A DNA stretch of 64,000 nucleotides, from NCBI RefSeq assembly GCF_947241705.1, contig NC_079264.1, forward strand, positions 62,001 to 126,000. The letters run 5' to 3'. The position numbers were made by a program, and so were the translations under genes. This document shows positions 20,975 to 30,019 of this stretch, one piece after another. How positions within the stretch are numbered: position 1 is the stretch's first letter; each line of letters starts with the position of its first letter. The notes under the pieces are model-generated. The model worked only from the letters and a program-made list of their open reading frames with translations, did no database searches and was not told where the DNA came from. Origin of the DNA: Saccharomyces mikatae IFO 1815 (lineage: Eukaryota; Ascomycota; Saccharomycetes; Saccharomycetales; Saccharomycetaceae).

Positions 20975-21904
20975 TTAAATGACGATGTTATCAATCAACC
21001 TAACAATGGTACCAGACTTTTCACGATCAGTCACATATACTGCACAACTAATGACTAGTGACTGCTGATCCCTGGTGCTTTCAACAACAGAGAGCTCATC
21101 AAGAGTCCTAAAGTCTGCTAAAGATATGTAGTCCACCTTAAAATCGTGGGAATCAATGTATGGTGCCCATTTTTCAGTTACAATATCGATGATTTCTAGT
21201 CGTGAGAGACATCTTCCTGGTGCGAGATTCCTGATAGCATTTTCAGCGGCTTTCAGTCCACAGTAAAGGTTTTCAGAGATCTTCAAAGACTCTGGGCAAA
21301 GATACTTGTTTCTACTGCTCAAGGCCAGCCCATTTCCGTTTCTTACAATAGGCACCATTTGGAGCCTTGTATTAACAAACAGCTCATTCACCATACACTG
21401 TAAAACGATGAATTGCTGAATATCCTTCTGACCGAAATAGGCCACATCGGCCATGACAATGTTAAACAGTTTTGTCACAACTGTTGCTACACCTCTAAAA
21501 AAATTGGGTCTCGTCTTACCCTCCAATTTTTCACTCAACCCAAGAACACTGACAAAGGGTCCTTTCTGCTTCTCTACATCGAGCGGAATCCCTTGTGGGT
21601 ACATAACTCGTGCATTAGGAGCAAACAAGACGTCCACTTTCAGTGACTCAAGCAATTTGATATCGTCTGGCAAAGTCCGAGGGTAGTTATCTAAATCTTC
21701 CGTAGGTGCAAACTGGGAGGGATTGACAAATATACTGACCACAGTATACGTGTTTTCCTTCACAGACTGCGAGATTAGGCTAGCATGACCGGAGTGCAGA
21801 CAACCCATTGTAGGGACGAACCCAATAGTTTCTCTGCACCTCGTGTCCCTGAGATCTTGTGTTCTCCATTGAACAACTTCTTCGACAGTATGGAAAATTT
21901 TCAT
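20975..21904 (-). CDS. PAN6: Pantothenate synthetase (pantoate-beta-alanine ligase)
   Basis: Pan6 condenses pantoate and beta-alanine with ATP to give pantothenate, the precursor of coenzyme A. Starting at the second in-frame ATG (21904, MKIFHTVEEVVQWRTQ) the product is 309 residues, exactly the S. cerevisiae length. The ten codons upstream are not conserved and are left out. The nucleotidyltransferase fold shows the HIGH-type motif PTMGCLHSGHASLI (about 30-43), the pantoate-binding FVNPSQFAPTEDLDNYPRT, the ATP region YFGQKDIQQF, and the second signature ALSSRNKYL. All key motifs are intact. The neighbour NDC80 is divergent, and the two starts are about 810 bp apart. Confidence 0.96.
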   Translation of the reverse strand: MKIFHTVEEVVQWRTQDLRDTRCRETIGFVPTMGCLHSGHASLISQSVKENTYTVVSIFVNPSQFAPTEDLDNYPRTLPDDIKLLESLKVDVLFAPNARVMYPQGIPLDVEKQKGPFVSVLGLSEKLEGKTRPNFFRGVATVVTKLFNIVMADVAYFGQKDIQQFIVLQCMVNELFVNTRLQMVPIVRNGNGLALSSRNKYLCPESLKISENLYCGLKAAENAIRNLAPGRCLSRLEIIDIVTEKWAPYIDSHDFKVDYISLADFRTLDELSVVESTRDQQSLVISCAVYVTDREKSGTIVRLIDNIVI

Positions 21905-22420
21905 TGATTGTGTATGAACATAAAATGTAAGCACCTATATAAAAAGGTGTGATATTAACGCAAGCTCACTCCTATACTAGGAATAGGTATATGCATTCTA
22001 TCGAATAATGAACATTATTCTCTTGTTGGAAGATTTGGTAATGAAAAATTTCACCTACATATCATTTACCCGCACATTAGTTTTCGTCCAATATTAAAAA
22101 AAACATGGGCGCTTAAGTTATTCTTTTACACTTCTTACTCACTTCTTTCATTCGGCAACATCAAGAAGATATTAAGAAGAGCAATAGCACACTATGATTC
22201 AGGTTCTACTAGTTTATTATCACCAGATTGTTGTTAGAGAGTAATGTTGCGTAAAGCCAAGAAAACCGGAGGTCCGAAAAGTATTGGTGTTAGAATAGGA
22301 GAGGAATTATACTACACTACTGGGCACATCTAAAAGCATTTATAGTTAGGATTAATCTATGACCACATCTCGTTGGGACCCTTGTTTGGTAACGTTAAAT
22401 ATATAGCCAACTCATTGCCG

Positions 22421-22430
22421 TCGGCGGCTA
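22421..22430 (+). promoter_or_regulatory. URS1 (Ume6-type) element before NDC80
   Basis: TCGGCGGCTA is a 10/10 match to the URS1 consensus bound by Ume6, a mitotic repressor converted by Ime1 into a meiotic activator. It lies 293 bp before the NDC80 start and is the only such site in this gap. Confidence 0.7.
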
Positions 22431-22503
22431 AAAAATACCATAAAGAGGTTACCCATCCTGAAAAGATTAAAGAGGAAAGTCTACGACGTATAAAGTGATA
22501 CAT

Positions 22504-22511
22504 CCACAAAA
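22504..22511 (+). promoter_or_regulatory. Mid-sporulation element before NDC80
   Basis: CCACAAAA matches the core of the Ndt80 site (NCRCAAAW), about 205 bp before the NDC80 start. Short A-rich sites occur by chance, so the confidence is moderate. Confidence 0.45.
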
Positions 22512-22713
22512 CGAATGTTTTCCAAAGTAAACAAAGAACACCAAAAATAGCGAAATAATGGAAATAGATAACCTGGGAGGGGGGTAAAATCCATCTCTGA
22601 CGTTTACGAAAGACTAGAACAAACCAACCGTAAAAATAAAATTTAACCCCTCCTTTTCATATCTAGAGTGTATTATAGAATATCTACATTAGAGAGATAC
22701 CCGTTTCTGCAGA

Positions 22714-24792
22714 ATGCAAAGCTCGACAAGTACAGATCAGCATGTGCTGCATCGCATGGATCCTCATAGGTTTACGTCACAAATACCCACTGCAACATCG
22801 TCACAATTGAGGAGAAGGAAGAGCACGAACCAAGGCTTAACGGATATGATCAACAAGAGTATTGCCAGAAACACGATAGGTGGCACTGGCATTCCTACAG
22901 GAGGCGTGAATAAAAAGAGGAAAGCAAGAAGCACGGTCGCGGGAGGTTCAAATGGAACGGCACTAGGCTTCAATGATAAATCGAACAATAGAAATAGCAG
23001 CAGCAGATTATCAATAAATCAGCTCGGTAGCTTACAGCAACACCTAAGTAATAGGGATCCAAGACCGTTGAGAGACAAAAATTTTCAAAGCGCTATTCAG
23101 GAGGAGATCTATGATTATTTAAAAAGGAATAAATTCGATATTGAAACAAACCACCCCATTTCAATAAAGTTTTTAAAGCAGCCCACTCAGAAAGGGTTTA
23201 TAATCATCTTCAAATGGTTATACTCAAGACTTGATCCAGGCTACGGCTTTACCAAGTCTATTGAGAACGAGATCTATCAAATTTTGAAGAATCTACGTTA
23301 TCCGTTTCTGGAATCTATTAATAAATCACAAATTTCCGCCGTAGGTGGCTCTAACTGGCATAAATTCTTAGGCATGCTACATTGGTTAGTACGAACGAAT
23401 ATCAAGTTGGATATGTGCTTGAATCAAGTAGATCGTTCATTAATTAATCAGAATACGCAAGAAATAACAATTTTGCATCACTCTTTAAAAACTTTGGACG
23501 AACAGGACCAGAGACAGGAAAGGTATGAACTCATGGTGGAAAAACTATTAATTGATTATTTTACGGAGTCTTACAAAAGCTTTTTACAACTCGAGGATAA
23601 TTATGAACTTTCAATGCAGGAGCTAAAACTAGGCTTTGAAAAATTCGTTCACATAATTAATGCTGATATATCTAATCTACAAGCTCAAAATGATACACTT
23701 TATGAGAAATATCAAGAGGTTATGAAAATAAGCCAAAAGATAAAAACTACAAGAGAAAAATGGAAGGCACTAAGGAGCGATTCCAATAAATACGAAAATT
23801 ATGTTAACGCTATGAAACAGAAAAGTCAAGAATGGCCAAGTAAATTAGAGAAGATGAAATCCGAGTGTGACGTGAAAAAAGAAGAAATCAACGCTTTAGA
23901 AAATAATATTGACGAATTGCACAAAATCTTAAGGAAAAAGGGAATTTCAACTGAACAGTTTGAATTACAAAACCATGAAAGAGAAAAGTTGACAAAGGAA
24001 CTGGACAAAATAAATCTTCAATCTGATAAACTGACAAGTTCAATTAAGTCTAGAAAACTAGAAGCCGAGGGAATATTCAAAAGCTTATTGGACACATTAA
24101 GACAATACGATATATCGATACAAAACTTAGTCAGATCGCGCACTCAACTTGGCCACAAGGTTGATGACTCATTCTTAAAAATCGATATTCCAGAGAATCT
24201 ATTGGATCGAGAGTTTGATGAGGGCATTGCATACCACCAACTATTTCCAAAAGGATCTGGAATCAACGAGTTTATCAAAAGTTATATTCTAAAATTAAAT
24301 GACGATATTCAAGAACGAATCAAAACCATTGAGAAAGATAATATAACATTAGAAAAAGATATCAAAAACCTAAAAAACGATATAAATGAGAAAACACAAG
24401 TTAATGAAAAACTTGAATTGGAGTTATCTGAAGCAAATTCTAAATTTGAACTCTCTAAACAAGAGAATGAACGACTACTAGTAGCACAGAGAATTGAAAT
24501 CGAAAAAATGGAGAAGAAAATCAATGATTCAAATATATTAATGAAAAGCAAAATTTCTGATGCTGAGGAATTAGTGACTTCAACAGAACTGAAACTAGAA
24601 GAATTGAAAGTGAACTTAAATAGGAAACGATACAAACTGCATCAACAAGTGATACATGTTATTGATGTAACAAGTAAATTTAAAATTAATATTCAATCAT
24701 CATTGGAGAATTCCGAAAATAACTTAGGGAACGTCATCGAAGAGTTACGAAATTTGGAGTTTAATACTGAACATAGCAGAACAAAGGAATAA
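22714..24792 (+). CDS. NDC80: Outer kinetochore protein Ndc80
   Basis: Ndc80 is the microtubule-binding subunit of the Ndc80 complex (with Nuf2, Spc24 and Spc25) and also a target of spindle-checkpoint and Ipl1 signalling. The frame gives 692 residues (S. cerevisiae 691). The N-terminal tail (1-115) is basic and rich in Ser/Thr with RRRKS and KKRKARST patches of the Ipl1 type. The calponin-homology domain follows (about 118-260, RPLRDKNFQSAIQEEI ... GMLHWLVRTNIKLDMC). From about 290 to 690 it is coiled coil, broken near 460-500 by the loop segment (DIPENLLDREFDEG...QLFPKGSGINEF). All features of the family are intact. Confidence 0.98.
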   Translation: MQSSTSTDQHVLHRMDPHRFTSQIPTATSSQLRRRKSTNQGLTDMINKSIARNTIGGTGIPTGGVNKKRKARSTVAGGSNGTALGFNDKSNNRNSSSRLSINQLGSLQQHLSNRDPRPLRDKNFQSAIQEEIYDYLKRNKFDIETNHPISIKFLKQPTQKGFIIIFKWLYSRLDPGYGFTKSIENEIYQILKNLRYPFLESINKSQISAVGGSNWHKFLGMLHWLVRTNIKLDMCLNQVDRSLINQNTQEITILHHSLKTLDEQDQRQERYELMVEKLLIDYFTESYKSFLQLEDNYELSMQELKLGFEKFVHIINADISNLQAQNDTLYEKYQEVMKISQKIKTTREKWKALRSDSNKYENYVNAMKQKSQEWPSKLEKMKSECDVKKEEINALENNIDELHKILRKKGISTEQFELQNHEREKLTKELDKINLQSDKLTSSIKSRKLEAEGIFKSLLDTLRQYDISIQNLVRSRTQLGHKVDDSFLKIDIPENLLDREFDEGIAYHQLFPKGSGINEFIKSYILKLNDDIQERIKTIEKDNITLEKDIKNLKNDINEKTQVNEKLELELSEANSKFELSKQENERLLVAQRIEIEKMEKKINDSNILMKSKISDAEELVTSTELKLEELKVNLNRKRYKLHQQVIHVIDVTSKFKINIQSSLENSENNLGNVIEELRNLEFNTEHSRTKE

Positions 24793-25145
24793 AATCAACA
24801 ATATACATTATCCGAACAACCTACGGCGTGGCTCACCTAAGTCTTTCTGCATTTTTAAATATACTGCATTTTGTTCAGTTCTATTTGTACCCCACTTTTT
24901 CAAAAAATTTTCAAACTATTTCGAGTATTAGTACGAGGTTTTTTCTTGAAATAATTATATATATATATAAGTATATTCGAATGCTTTATTTAGGAATGTT
25001 CTGTGTTTTAAAATATGGTAAAAGAAAATGAACGTAAGGAATTGGTAAAATGATGGCAACGAAAGAATAAGAAGTAGGTGAGACGCTAAGAGTAGCGACT
25101 TAGTGGATTGAATACAAAAGAAAGTCAAAGAGAAACCAGGCCTGT
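24793..25145. other. Convergent intergenic region NDC80 / SSL2
   Basis: A 353-bp region shared by two 3' ends. It is AT-rich, with a (TA) run near 24957-24970 that could serve efficiency-element roles in polyadenylation. No gene is seen. Confidence 0.6.
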
Positions 25146-27677
25146 TCACTTCTTTAAATTCTTGTAATACATCTTTCTAATTAATGGATGATGTTCCTTC
25201 AGTTCTTTGTTCTTGTTCGTAGTATATTCCATGTATGCCATGTCTTCACCGCCAGCAAGGCCAGCCAATGAACCTTCGCCTCTAACGGCCTTAGATTTGA
25301 ACCTTTTGTGACCGTTTGAACCTCTCCCAACAGAATTATCAGCGTCATCGCCAACTTCAATACCAGCAGCCTCTTCGTTCTTCAACAATACTTCTTGCAG
25401 GAGTTCTCTACGTTCCCTGGGTGAAGCATATGCCAAATTTGGAATGTTCTCCATCCCGTGTAAATGTGTAATAACTTTGAATGCGTAACCTTGATCCACC
25501 AGAAAAGCTTGTCTCTTTGTTGAATAATACATTTCTTGAGTGTCCTTAGAAACCAGGGAATAAAAAAACGCATTGAAACCTTCGTCATTACGTCTTTTAG
25601 CTCTTAAAATTCTTCCTAGTCTTTGCGCTTCTTGACGACGAGAACCGTAGTGTGAAGATATTTGAATCAGACAAGTAGCTTCCGGTAAATCGATGGAAGT
25701 ATCACCGACTTTTGATAGAAAGATGGTATTAATTTGATCATTATATTGGAAATTTTGCAGGATGTTCATACGTTCTTGTTGCGGCGTGGAACCATAAATG
25801 AATGGTTTCCCCATTTTTAAAGCATATTCTTGCAAAGCATAGACATTATCAGAAAAGACAATAATCTTATCACCTCTCCTTTCGTGATACTGGATTAAGA
25901 ATTGACATGCTTGAAACTTGGTTGGATTCATGATATACAACAACATTCTTTTCCTTGCAGTTTCTCTTAGATACTCTTGATAAAATTCCGCTGTCATAGG
26001 ACACCAAACCTCTGCACATTGGACGTTTGCAATATGTCCCTTTTGGGACAGTTCCATCCAATTTGCCTCGTAAAGTTTCGGACCAATTAAGAAATTTAAA
26101 TCACCAATTTTATCATCTTCTCTGACCAAAGTCGCAGTCAACCCCAACTTGGCATGTGCTGCAATTGTGGAGACAACCCTACGGAACATTGCAGCAGGCA
26201 CCACATGAACTTCATCAAGAATTATGAATCCCCATTCTCTACCGGTTAAGAAGTCCATAACTTTTTGCGAATCATGGGACCTATTTCTTGTGTTTGCCAC
26301 CATCGAATAAGTGGAAACAACCAAACCAGATTCTGTTTGGAACATTTCCTTATTATCAGAGGTGAAAACGGCACAATTCTCTGGTTGCAAGGTACACCAT
26401 TGTAAAAATTGTTGTCTCCATTGCATGACGGATACTGATGAAGTACACAAAACGATTACCGACTTTTTTATAGTACATGCCGCAGTAATGCCGACCAATG
26501 TCTTACCTGCACCACATGGCAAAACAATGATCCCTGAACGAGCACGACCATTACCAAACATTTTACTCAGTGATTTTTCTTGGTAAGGTCTGATCTGAGT
26601 GGAAGGTTTTAGATCAATATCTAAATCTGGATTTCTATGATCATTTCTGAAGTCGTATTCCTCCAACACGGGATAATCTATCTCTTGGCATCTTTTTTTC
26701 ACGACTTCAACAGACTCATTGGCAATTTCAAAAGAGTGGACAGCATCAATGTCATCATCATCATCGTCCCGCTCATTATCGCCACCTATAACTGCACTAA
26801 ACACGGCCTCCACATCGTTCGGATTAACGTTAGCGGCAGGTTTTCCGGTGCTCTTCTCAAGATGCTGCAATGTATCCTCTGCTGGTTGCACCTGATGATC
26901 ACTATCTATCCTCAAAGGTCCGATAACAGAATCATTCAATAACATTTGTAAAATATCTGCCTGCGTAGTTTCCACGAAATATCTATTATGCTTGATAACT
27001 AACTTCACTTTACCGTACGAAATAGTAGCTCCCTTAATGAAGTTGATTATCGATTCCGCAACGGGTACTTTAGATAATCTATCTAAAACCGAGATGATAT
27101 CGTCTGTCTCTAAACCAACAGAAACGGCTGCATACAAAGAGTATGCTGTGATCTTGTATTCATGAATATGAGAGGGCCTACTTATAGGTTCTGCAATGGT
27201 GACCAAAAAGTCCTGAGCCTGTTCTGCCAATGGAGAGAAACTTTCCAGTATGATTCTACCGTCACTCGGCGAGATCCAAAGGGGCCTGGAAGCATGATCG
27301 GGTCTCAATCTCAAGTAACTGAAATCATGGCTTCTAAACATCCCTGAGACAGAATCTGGAACAAAATCCGATGGTATATCGCTATTATTGTCTTGCAAAA
27401 GCGCCTTATCCTTAGCGTCCATTTGGTTCATAGAAGAATCCGTTGCCGTATGCCTGCTACTCTTCGTCCGCTTACGTGGCTTCTTCAGCCCTGTCACCAT
27501 GGCACCAGTGTCCCTTTCCTCACCACCTCCATTCGAAGTTTCCTTGTTATCGTCATAGTTCTCATCGACCTCTGCATCAGTAGCTGGTGAGTCTTCATCT
27601 GATGAGAAGAAGGACTCACCCATATCCGGGAAGATTTTCCCCTTGCTCTTAGTTTGGTAACCTTCAACGTCCGTCAT
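25146..27677 (-). CDS. SSL2: TFIIH DNA helicase/translocase Ssl2 (XPB, Rad25)
   Basis: Ssl2 is the XPB-type translocase of TFIIH. It opens promoter DNA for RNA polymerase II and opens lesions in nucleotide-excision repair. The 843-residue frame equals the S. cerevisiae length. An acidic N-terminus ([15 protein letters not shown]) leads to a damage-recognition-like region. Helicase motifs follow: Walker A LPCGAGKT with K392, DEVH box at 488-491, TAT motif [11 protein letters not shown], the RED motif of XPB within it, and motif [14 protein letters not shown]. The C-terminus ends MYYKNLKK. All catalytic residues are present. The ATG at 27677 gives MTDVEGYQ. It is divergent from CCT2 with 259 bp between the starts. 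Confidence 0.98.
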   Translation of the reverse strand: MTDVEGYQTKSKGKIFPDMGESFFSSDEDSPATDAEVDENYDDNKETSNGGGEERDTGAMVTGLKKPRKRTKSSRHTATDSSMNQMDAKDKALLQDNNSDIPSDFVPDSVSGMFRSHDFSYLRLRPDHASRPLWISPSDGRIILESFSPLAEQAQDFLVTIAEPISRPSHIHEYKITAYSLYAAVSVGLETDDIISVLDRLSKVPVAESIINFIKGATISYGKVKLVIKHNRYFVETTQADILQMLLNDSVIGPLRIDSDHQVQPAEDTLQHLEKSTGKPAANVNPNDVEAVFSAVIGGDNERDDDDDDIDAVHSFEIANESVEVVKKRCQEIDYPVLEEYDFRNDHRNPDLDIDLKPSTQIRPYQEKSLSKMFGNGRARSGIIVLPCGAGKTLVGITAACTIKKSVIVLCTSSVSVMQWRQQFLQWCTLQPENCAVFTSDNKEMFQTESGLVVSTYSMVANTRNRSHDSQKVMDFLTGREWGFIILDEVHVVPAAMFRRVVSTIAAHAKLGLTATLVREDDKIGDLNFLIGPKLYEANWMELSQKGHIANVQCAEVWCPMTAEFYQEYLRETARKRMLLYIMNPTKFQACQFLIQYHERRGDKIIVFSDNVYALQEYALKMGKPFIYGSTPQQERMNILQNFQYNDQINTIFLSKVGDTSIDLPEATCLIQISSHYGSRRQEAQRLGRILRAKRRNDEGFNAFFYSLVSKDTQEMYYSTKRQAFLVDQGYAFKVITHLHGMENIPNLAYASPRERRELLQEVLLKNEEAAGIEVGDDADNSVGRGSNGHKRFKSKAVRGEGSLAGLAGGEDMAYMEYTTNKNKELKEHHPLIRKMYYKNLKK

Positions 27678-27936
27678 AATATTGTCTGCTGCCGATTTGA
27701 ATGCTAACAGATGCTCTTCTCGCCCATATATGCAGAATCCCTTTATATCATCTATCCTTACTAATGACCTTTTTACTTATACTTCTCAAAAGAAGGGCCC
27801 TCGTTCCTAGCGATCTGAAATTTTTTTCTTCACGGTGGCGAGTTTAGAGACAAGAGAAGGGCAGTAAAAGAAAGGATGTAAACTTGATGTTACTTAAGCA
27901 GGAAAGGCCAGTTATACAAAGCTCAAAGAGTCTAGG

Positions 27937-29520
27937 ATGAGTGTACAAATATTTGGAGATCAAGTTACTGAAGAAAGAGCTGAAAACGCCCGTTTATCGG
28001 CGTTTGTCGGCGCCATTGCCGTGGGTGATTTGGTGAAAAGCACGTTAGGTCCAAAAGGGATGGACAAGTTGTTACAGAGTGCGTCCAGTAACACCTGCAT
28101 GGTAACAAACGATGGTGCCACAATTCTAAAGTCAATTCCGCTGGACAATCCTGCCGCCAAAGTGTTGGTGAACATTAGTAAGGTGCAAGATGATGAAGTT
28201 GGGGACGGTACCACTAGTGTCACTGTTTTGAGCGCAGAATTGCTTAGAGAGGCAGAGAAATTGATTGATCAATCTAAGATCCACCCTCAGACTATCATTG
28301 AAGGTTACCGACTAGCTTCTGCGGCTGCGTTAGATGCGTTGACGAAAGCGGCAGTTGACAACTCTCATGATAAAACCTTGTTCCGTGAGGATTTGATCCA
28401 CATTGCCAAGACTACCTTGTCTTCCAAGATTCTGTCTCAGGATAAGGAACACTTTGCTGAATTAGCCACTAATGCTATTTTGAGGTTGAAAGGGTCTACA
28501 AACCTGGAACACATCCAGATCATCAAGATTCTTGGTGGGAAATTATCGGACTCGTTCCTTGACGAAGGATTTATTCTTGCTAAGAAGTTCGGTAACAACC
28601 AACCGAAGAGAATTGAAAACGCAAAAATTTTAATCGCTAATACTACCTTGGATACAGACAAAGTCAAAATATTCGGCACCAAATTCAAAGTTGATTCTAC
28701 TGCCAAATTGGCCCAACTAGAGAAAGCAGAACGTGAAAAGATGAAGAACAAAATTGCCAAGATTTCAAAGTTCGGAATCAACACCTTCATCAATAGACAA
28801 CTAATTTACGACTACCCAGAGCAACTGTTTACAGATTTGGGCATAAACTCGATTGAACATGCTGATTTCGAAGGTGTAGAAAGACTAGCCCTAGTTACAG
28901 GAGGTGAAGTTGTGTCCACATTCGACGAACCAGGCAAGTGCAAACTGGGTGAGTGTGACGTGATCGAGGAAATTCTGCTTGGTGAACAGCCATTTCTAAA
29001 ATTTAGCGGTTGCAAAGCCGGTGAAGCTTGCACAATCGTCCTGAGAGGTGCTACCGACCAAACACTTGACGAAGCTGAGAGATCCCTGCATGACGCATTG
29101 TCCGTGCTGTCGCAAACAACAAAGGAAACAAGAACAGTCCTTGGCGGTGGTTGCGCAGAGATGATCATGTCGAAGGCCGTAGACACCGAAGCCCAAAACA
29201 TTGACGGGAAGAAGTCCCTTGCAGTCGAAGCATTTGCCCGCGCCCTAAGACAACTGCCAACTATCTTGGCTGACAATGCCGGTTTTGACAGCAGCGAGCT
29301 CGTATCTAAACTGAGATCTTCTATATACAATGGTATCTCCACATCAGGCCTGGACCTCAATAATGGGACCATTGCCGACATGAGACAACTCGGTATCGTC
29401 GAAAGTTATAAGCTGAAACGAGCAGTGGTCAGCTCCGCATCTGAAGCTGCTGAAGTTCTACTAAGAGTGGATAATATCATCCGTGCCAAGCCAAGAACCG
29501 CCAATAGACAACATATGTAA
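27937..29520 (+). CDS. CCT2: Cytosolic chaperonin CCT (TRiC) subunit beta
   Basis: Cct2 is one of eight subunits of the CCT ring, which folds actin, tubulin and other substrates with ATP. The frame encodes 527 residues, the family and S. cerevisiae length. Group II chaperonin signatures are clear: [12 protein letters not shown] (about 41-52), NDGATIL, and [18 protein letters not shown] with G89-D90-G91-T92-T93. The later GGGCAEM motif and the C-terminal [10 protein letters not shown] are also present. Neighbours SSL2 and AXL2 are unrelated in function. Nothing is missing or fused. Confidence 0.98.
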   Translation: MSVQIFGDQVTEERAENARLSAFVGAIAVGDLVKSTLGPKGMDKLLQSASSNTCMVTNDGATILKSIPLDNPAAKVLVNISKVQDDEVGDGTTSVTVLSAELLREAEKLIDQSKIHPQTIIEGYRLASAAALDALTKAAVDNSHDKTLFREDLIHIAKTTLSSKILSQDKEHFAELATNAILRLKGSTNLEHIQIIKILGGKLSDSFLDEGFILAKKFGNNQPKRIENAKILIANTTLDTDKVKIFGTKFKVDSTAKLAQLEKAEREKMKNKIAKISKFGINTFINRQLIYDYPEQLFTDLGINSIEHADFEGVERLALVTGGEVVSTFDEPGKCKLGECDVIEEILLGEQPFLKFSGCKAGEACTIVLRGATDQTLDEAERSLHDALSVLSQTTKETRTVLGGGCAEMIMSKAVDTEAQNIDGKKSLAVEAFARALRQLPTILADNAGFDSSELVSKLRSSIYNGISTSGLDLNNGTIADMRQLGIVESYKLKRAVVSSASEAAEVLLRVDNIIRAKPRTANRQHM

Positions 29521-30019
29521 CATATTTAGGATATATCTCAAGAATAATAAACCGCCAATGTCATTCATTATAGCAATTACTAACTGAACGCAAAAATTAT
29601 AAACTACAATGTTTGAAAACGCGAAAAAAAGGAGGACGCGTCATAAAACTTTTGGCAATTCGCGTCACAAATAAAAAATTTTGGCATCTTATCTTTCCTC
29701 TTCGAGCAGTGCTCGAGCCCTGTGTCAAGAATGTAATAATACCCATCGTAGAAACGGTCTAAAATAGAATCTATACAGCGTCAGAGCTCCTTGTCAAGAA
29801 GTCGCACCTCCTTTGTCGAGTCATTTGCAAACTTTTTGAATCTTGAGATTTTAATCTTGTTCTTTACACTAATTAATATCTTGAACAGTAGTGACTGAAA
29901 CCACAACGACAAGAAGAAATACAAGAAAATAATAACAACTGCTCGACGGAAAAACTACACATTGCTCAAAATAATCTCTGCTTCTAACATATACGTGTAT
30001 CAAGAAGAACCAACTAGTT
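29521..30019. other. Intergenic: CCT2 3' flank / AXL2 promoter
   Basis: A 499-bp tandem gap holding a cluster of G1/S promoter elements (29620-29667). A short inverted repeat, CGAGC-AGT-GCTCG (29703-29715), lies about 310 bp before AXL2. As I recall, the corresponding S. cerevisiae sequence keeps both features. Confidence 0.6.
29620..29667. promoter_or_regulatory. MCB/SCB cluster upstream of AXL2
   Basis: Three CGCG-containing sites lie within 48 bp: ACGCGAAA (29619-29626, SCB-like), ACGCGT (29636-29641, perfect MCB), and the reverse-strand GACGCGAA (29659-29666). SBF/MBF bind such sites to drive late-G1 transcription, and AXL2 is a late-G1 gene in S. cerevisiae. In the S. cerevisiae AXL2 record as I recall it, the same three sites are kept with an almost identical spacer. 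Confidence 0.7.

Larger units (their letters stand above)
21905..22713. other. Divergent intergenic region PAN6 / NDC80
   Basis: An 809-bp region with a TATA-like run near PAN6 (TATATAAAAAG around 21936-21946). It also has a perfect URS1 (22421-22430) and a mid-sporulation element (22504-22511) on the NDC80 side. Five ATGs upstream of NDC80 (near 22193, 22244, 22366, 22514 and 22558) would become upstream ORFs in any long-leader transcript. There is no RNA gene that I can recognise. Confidence 0.6.
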
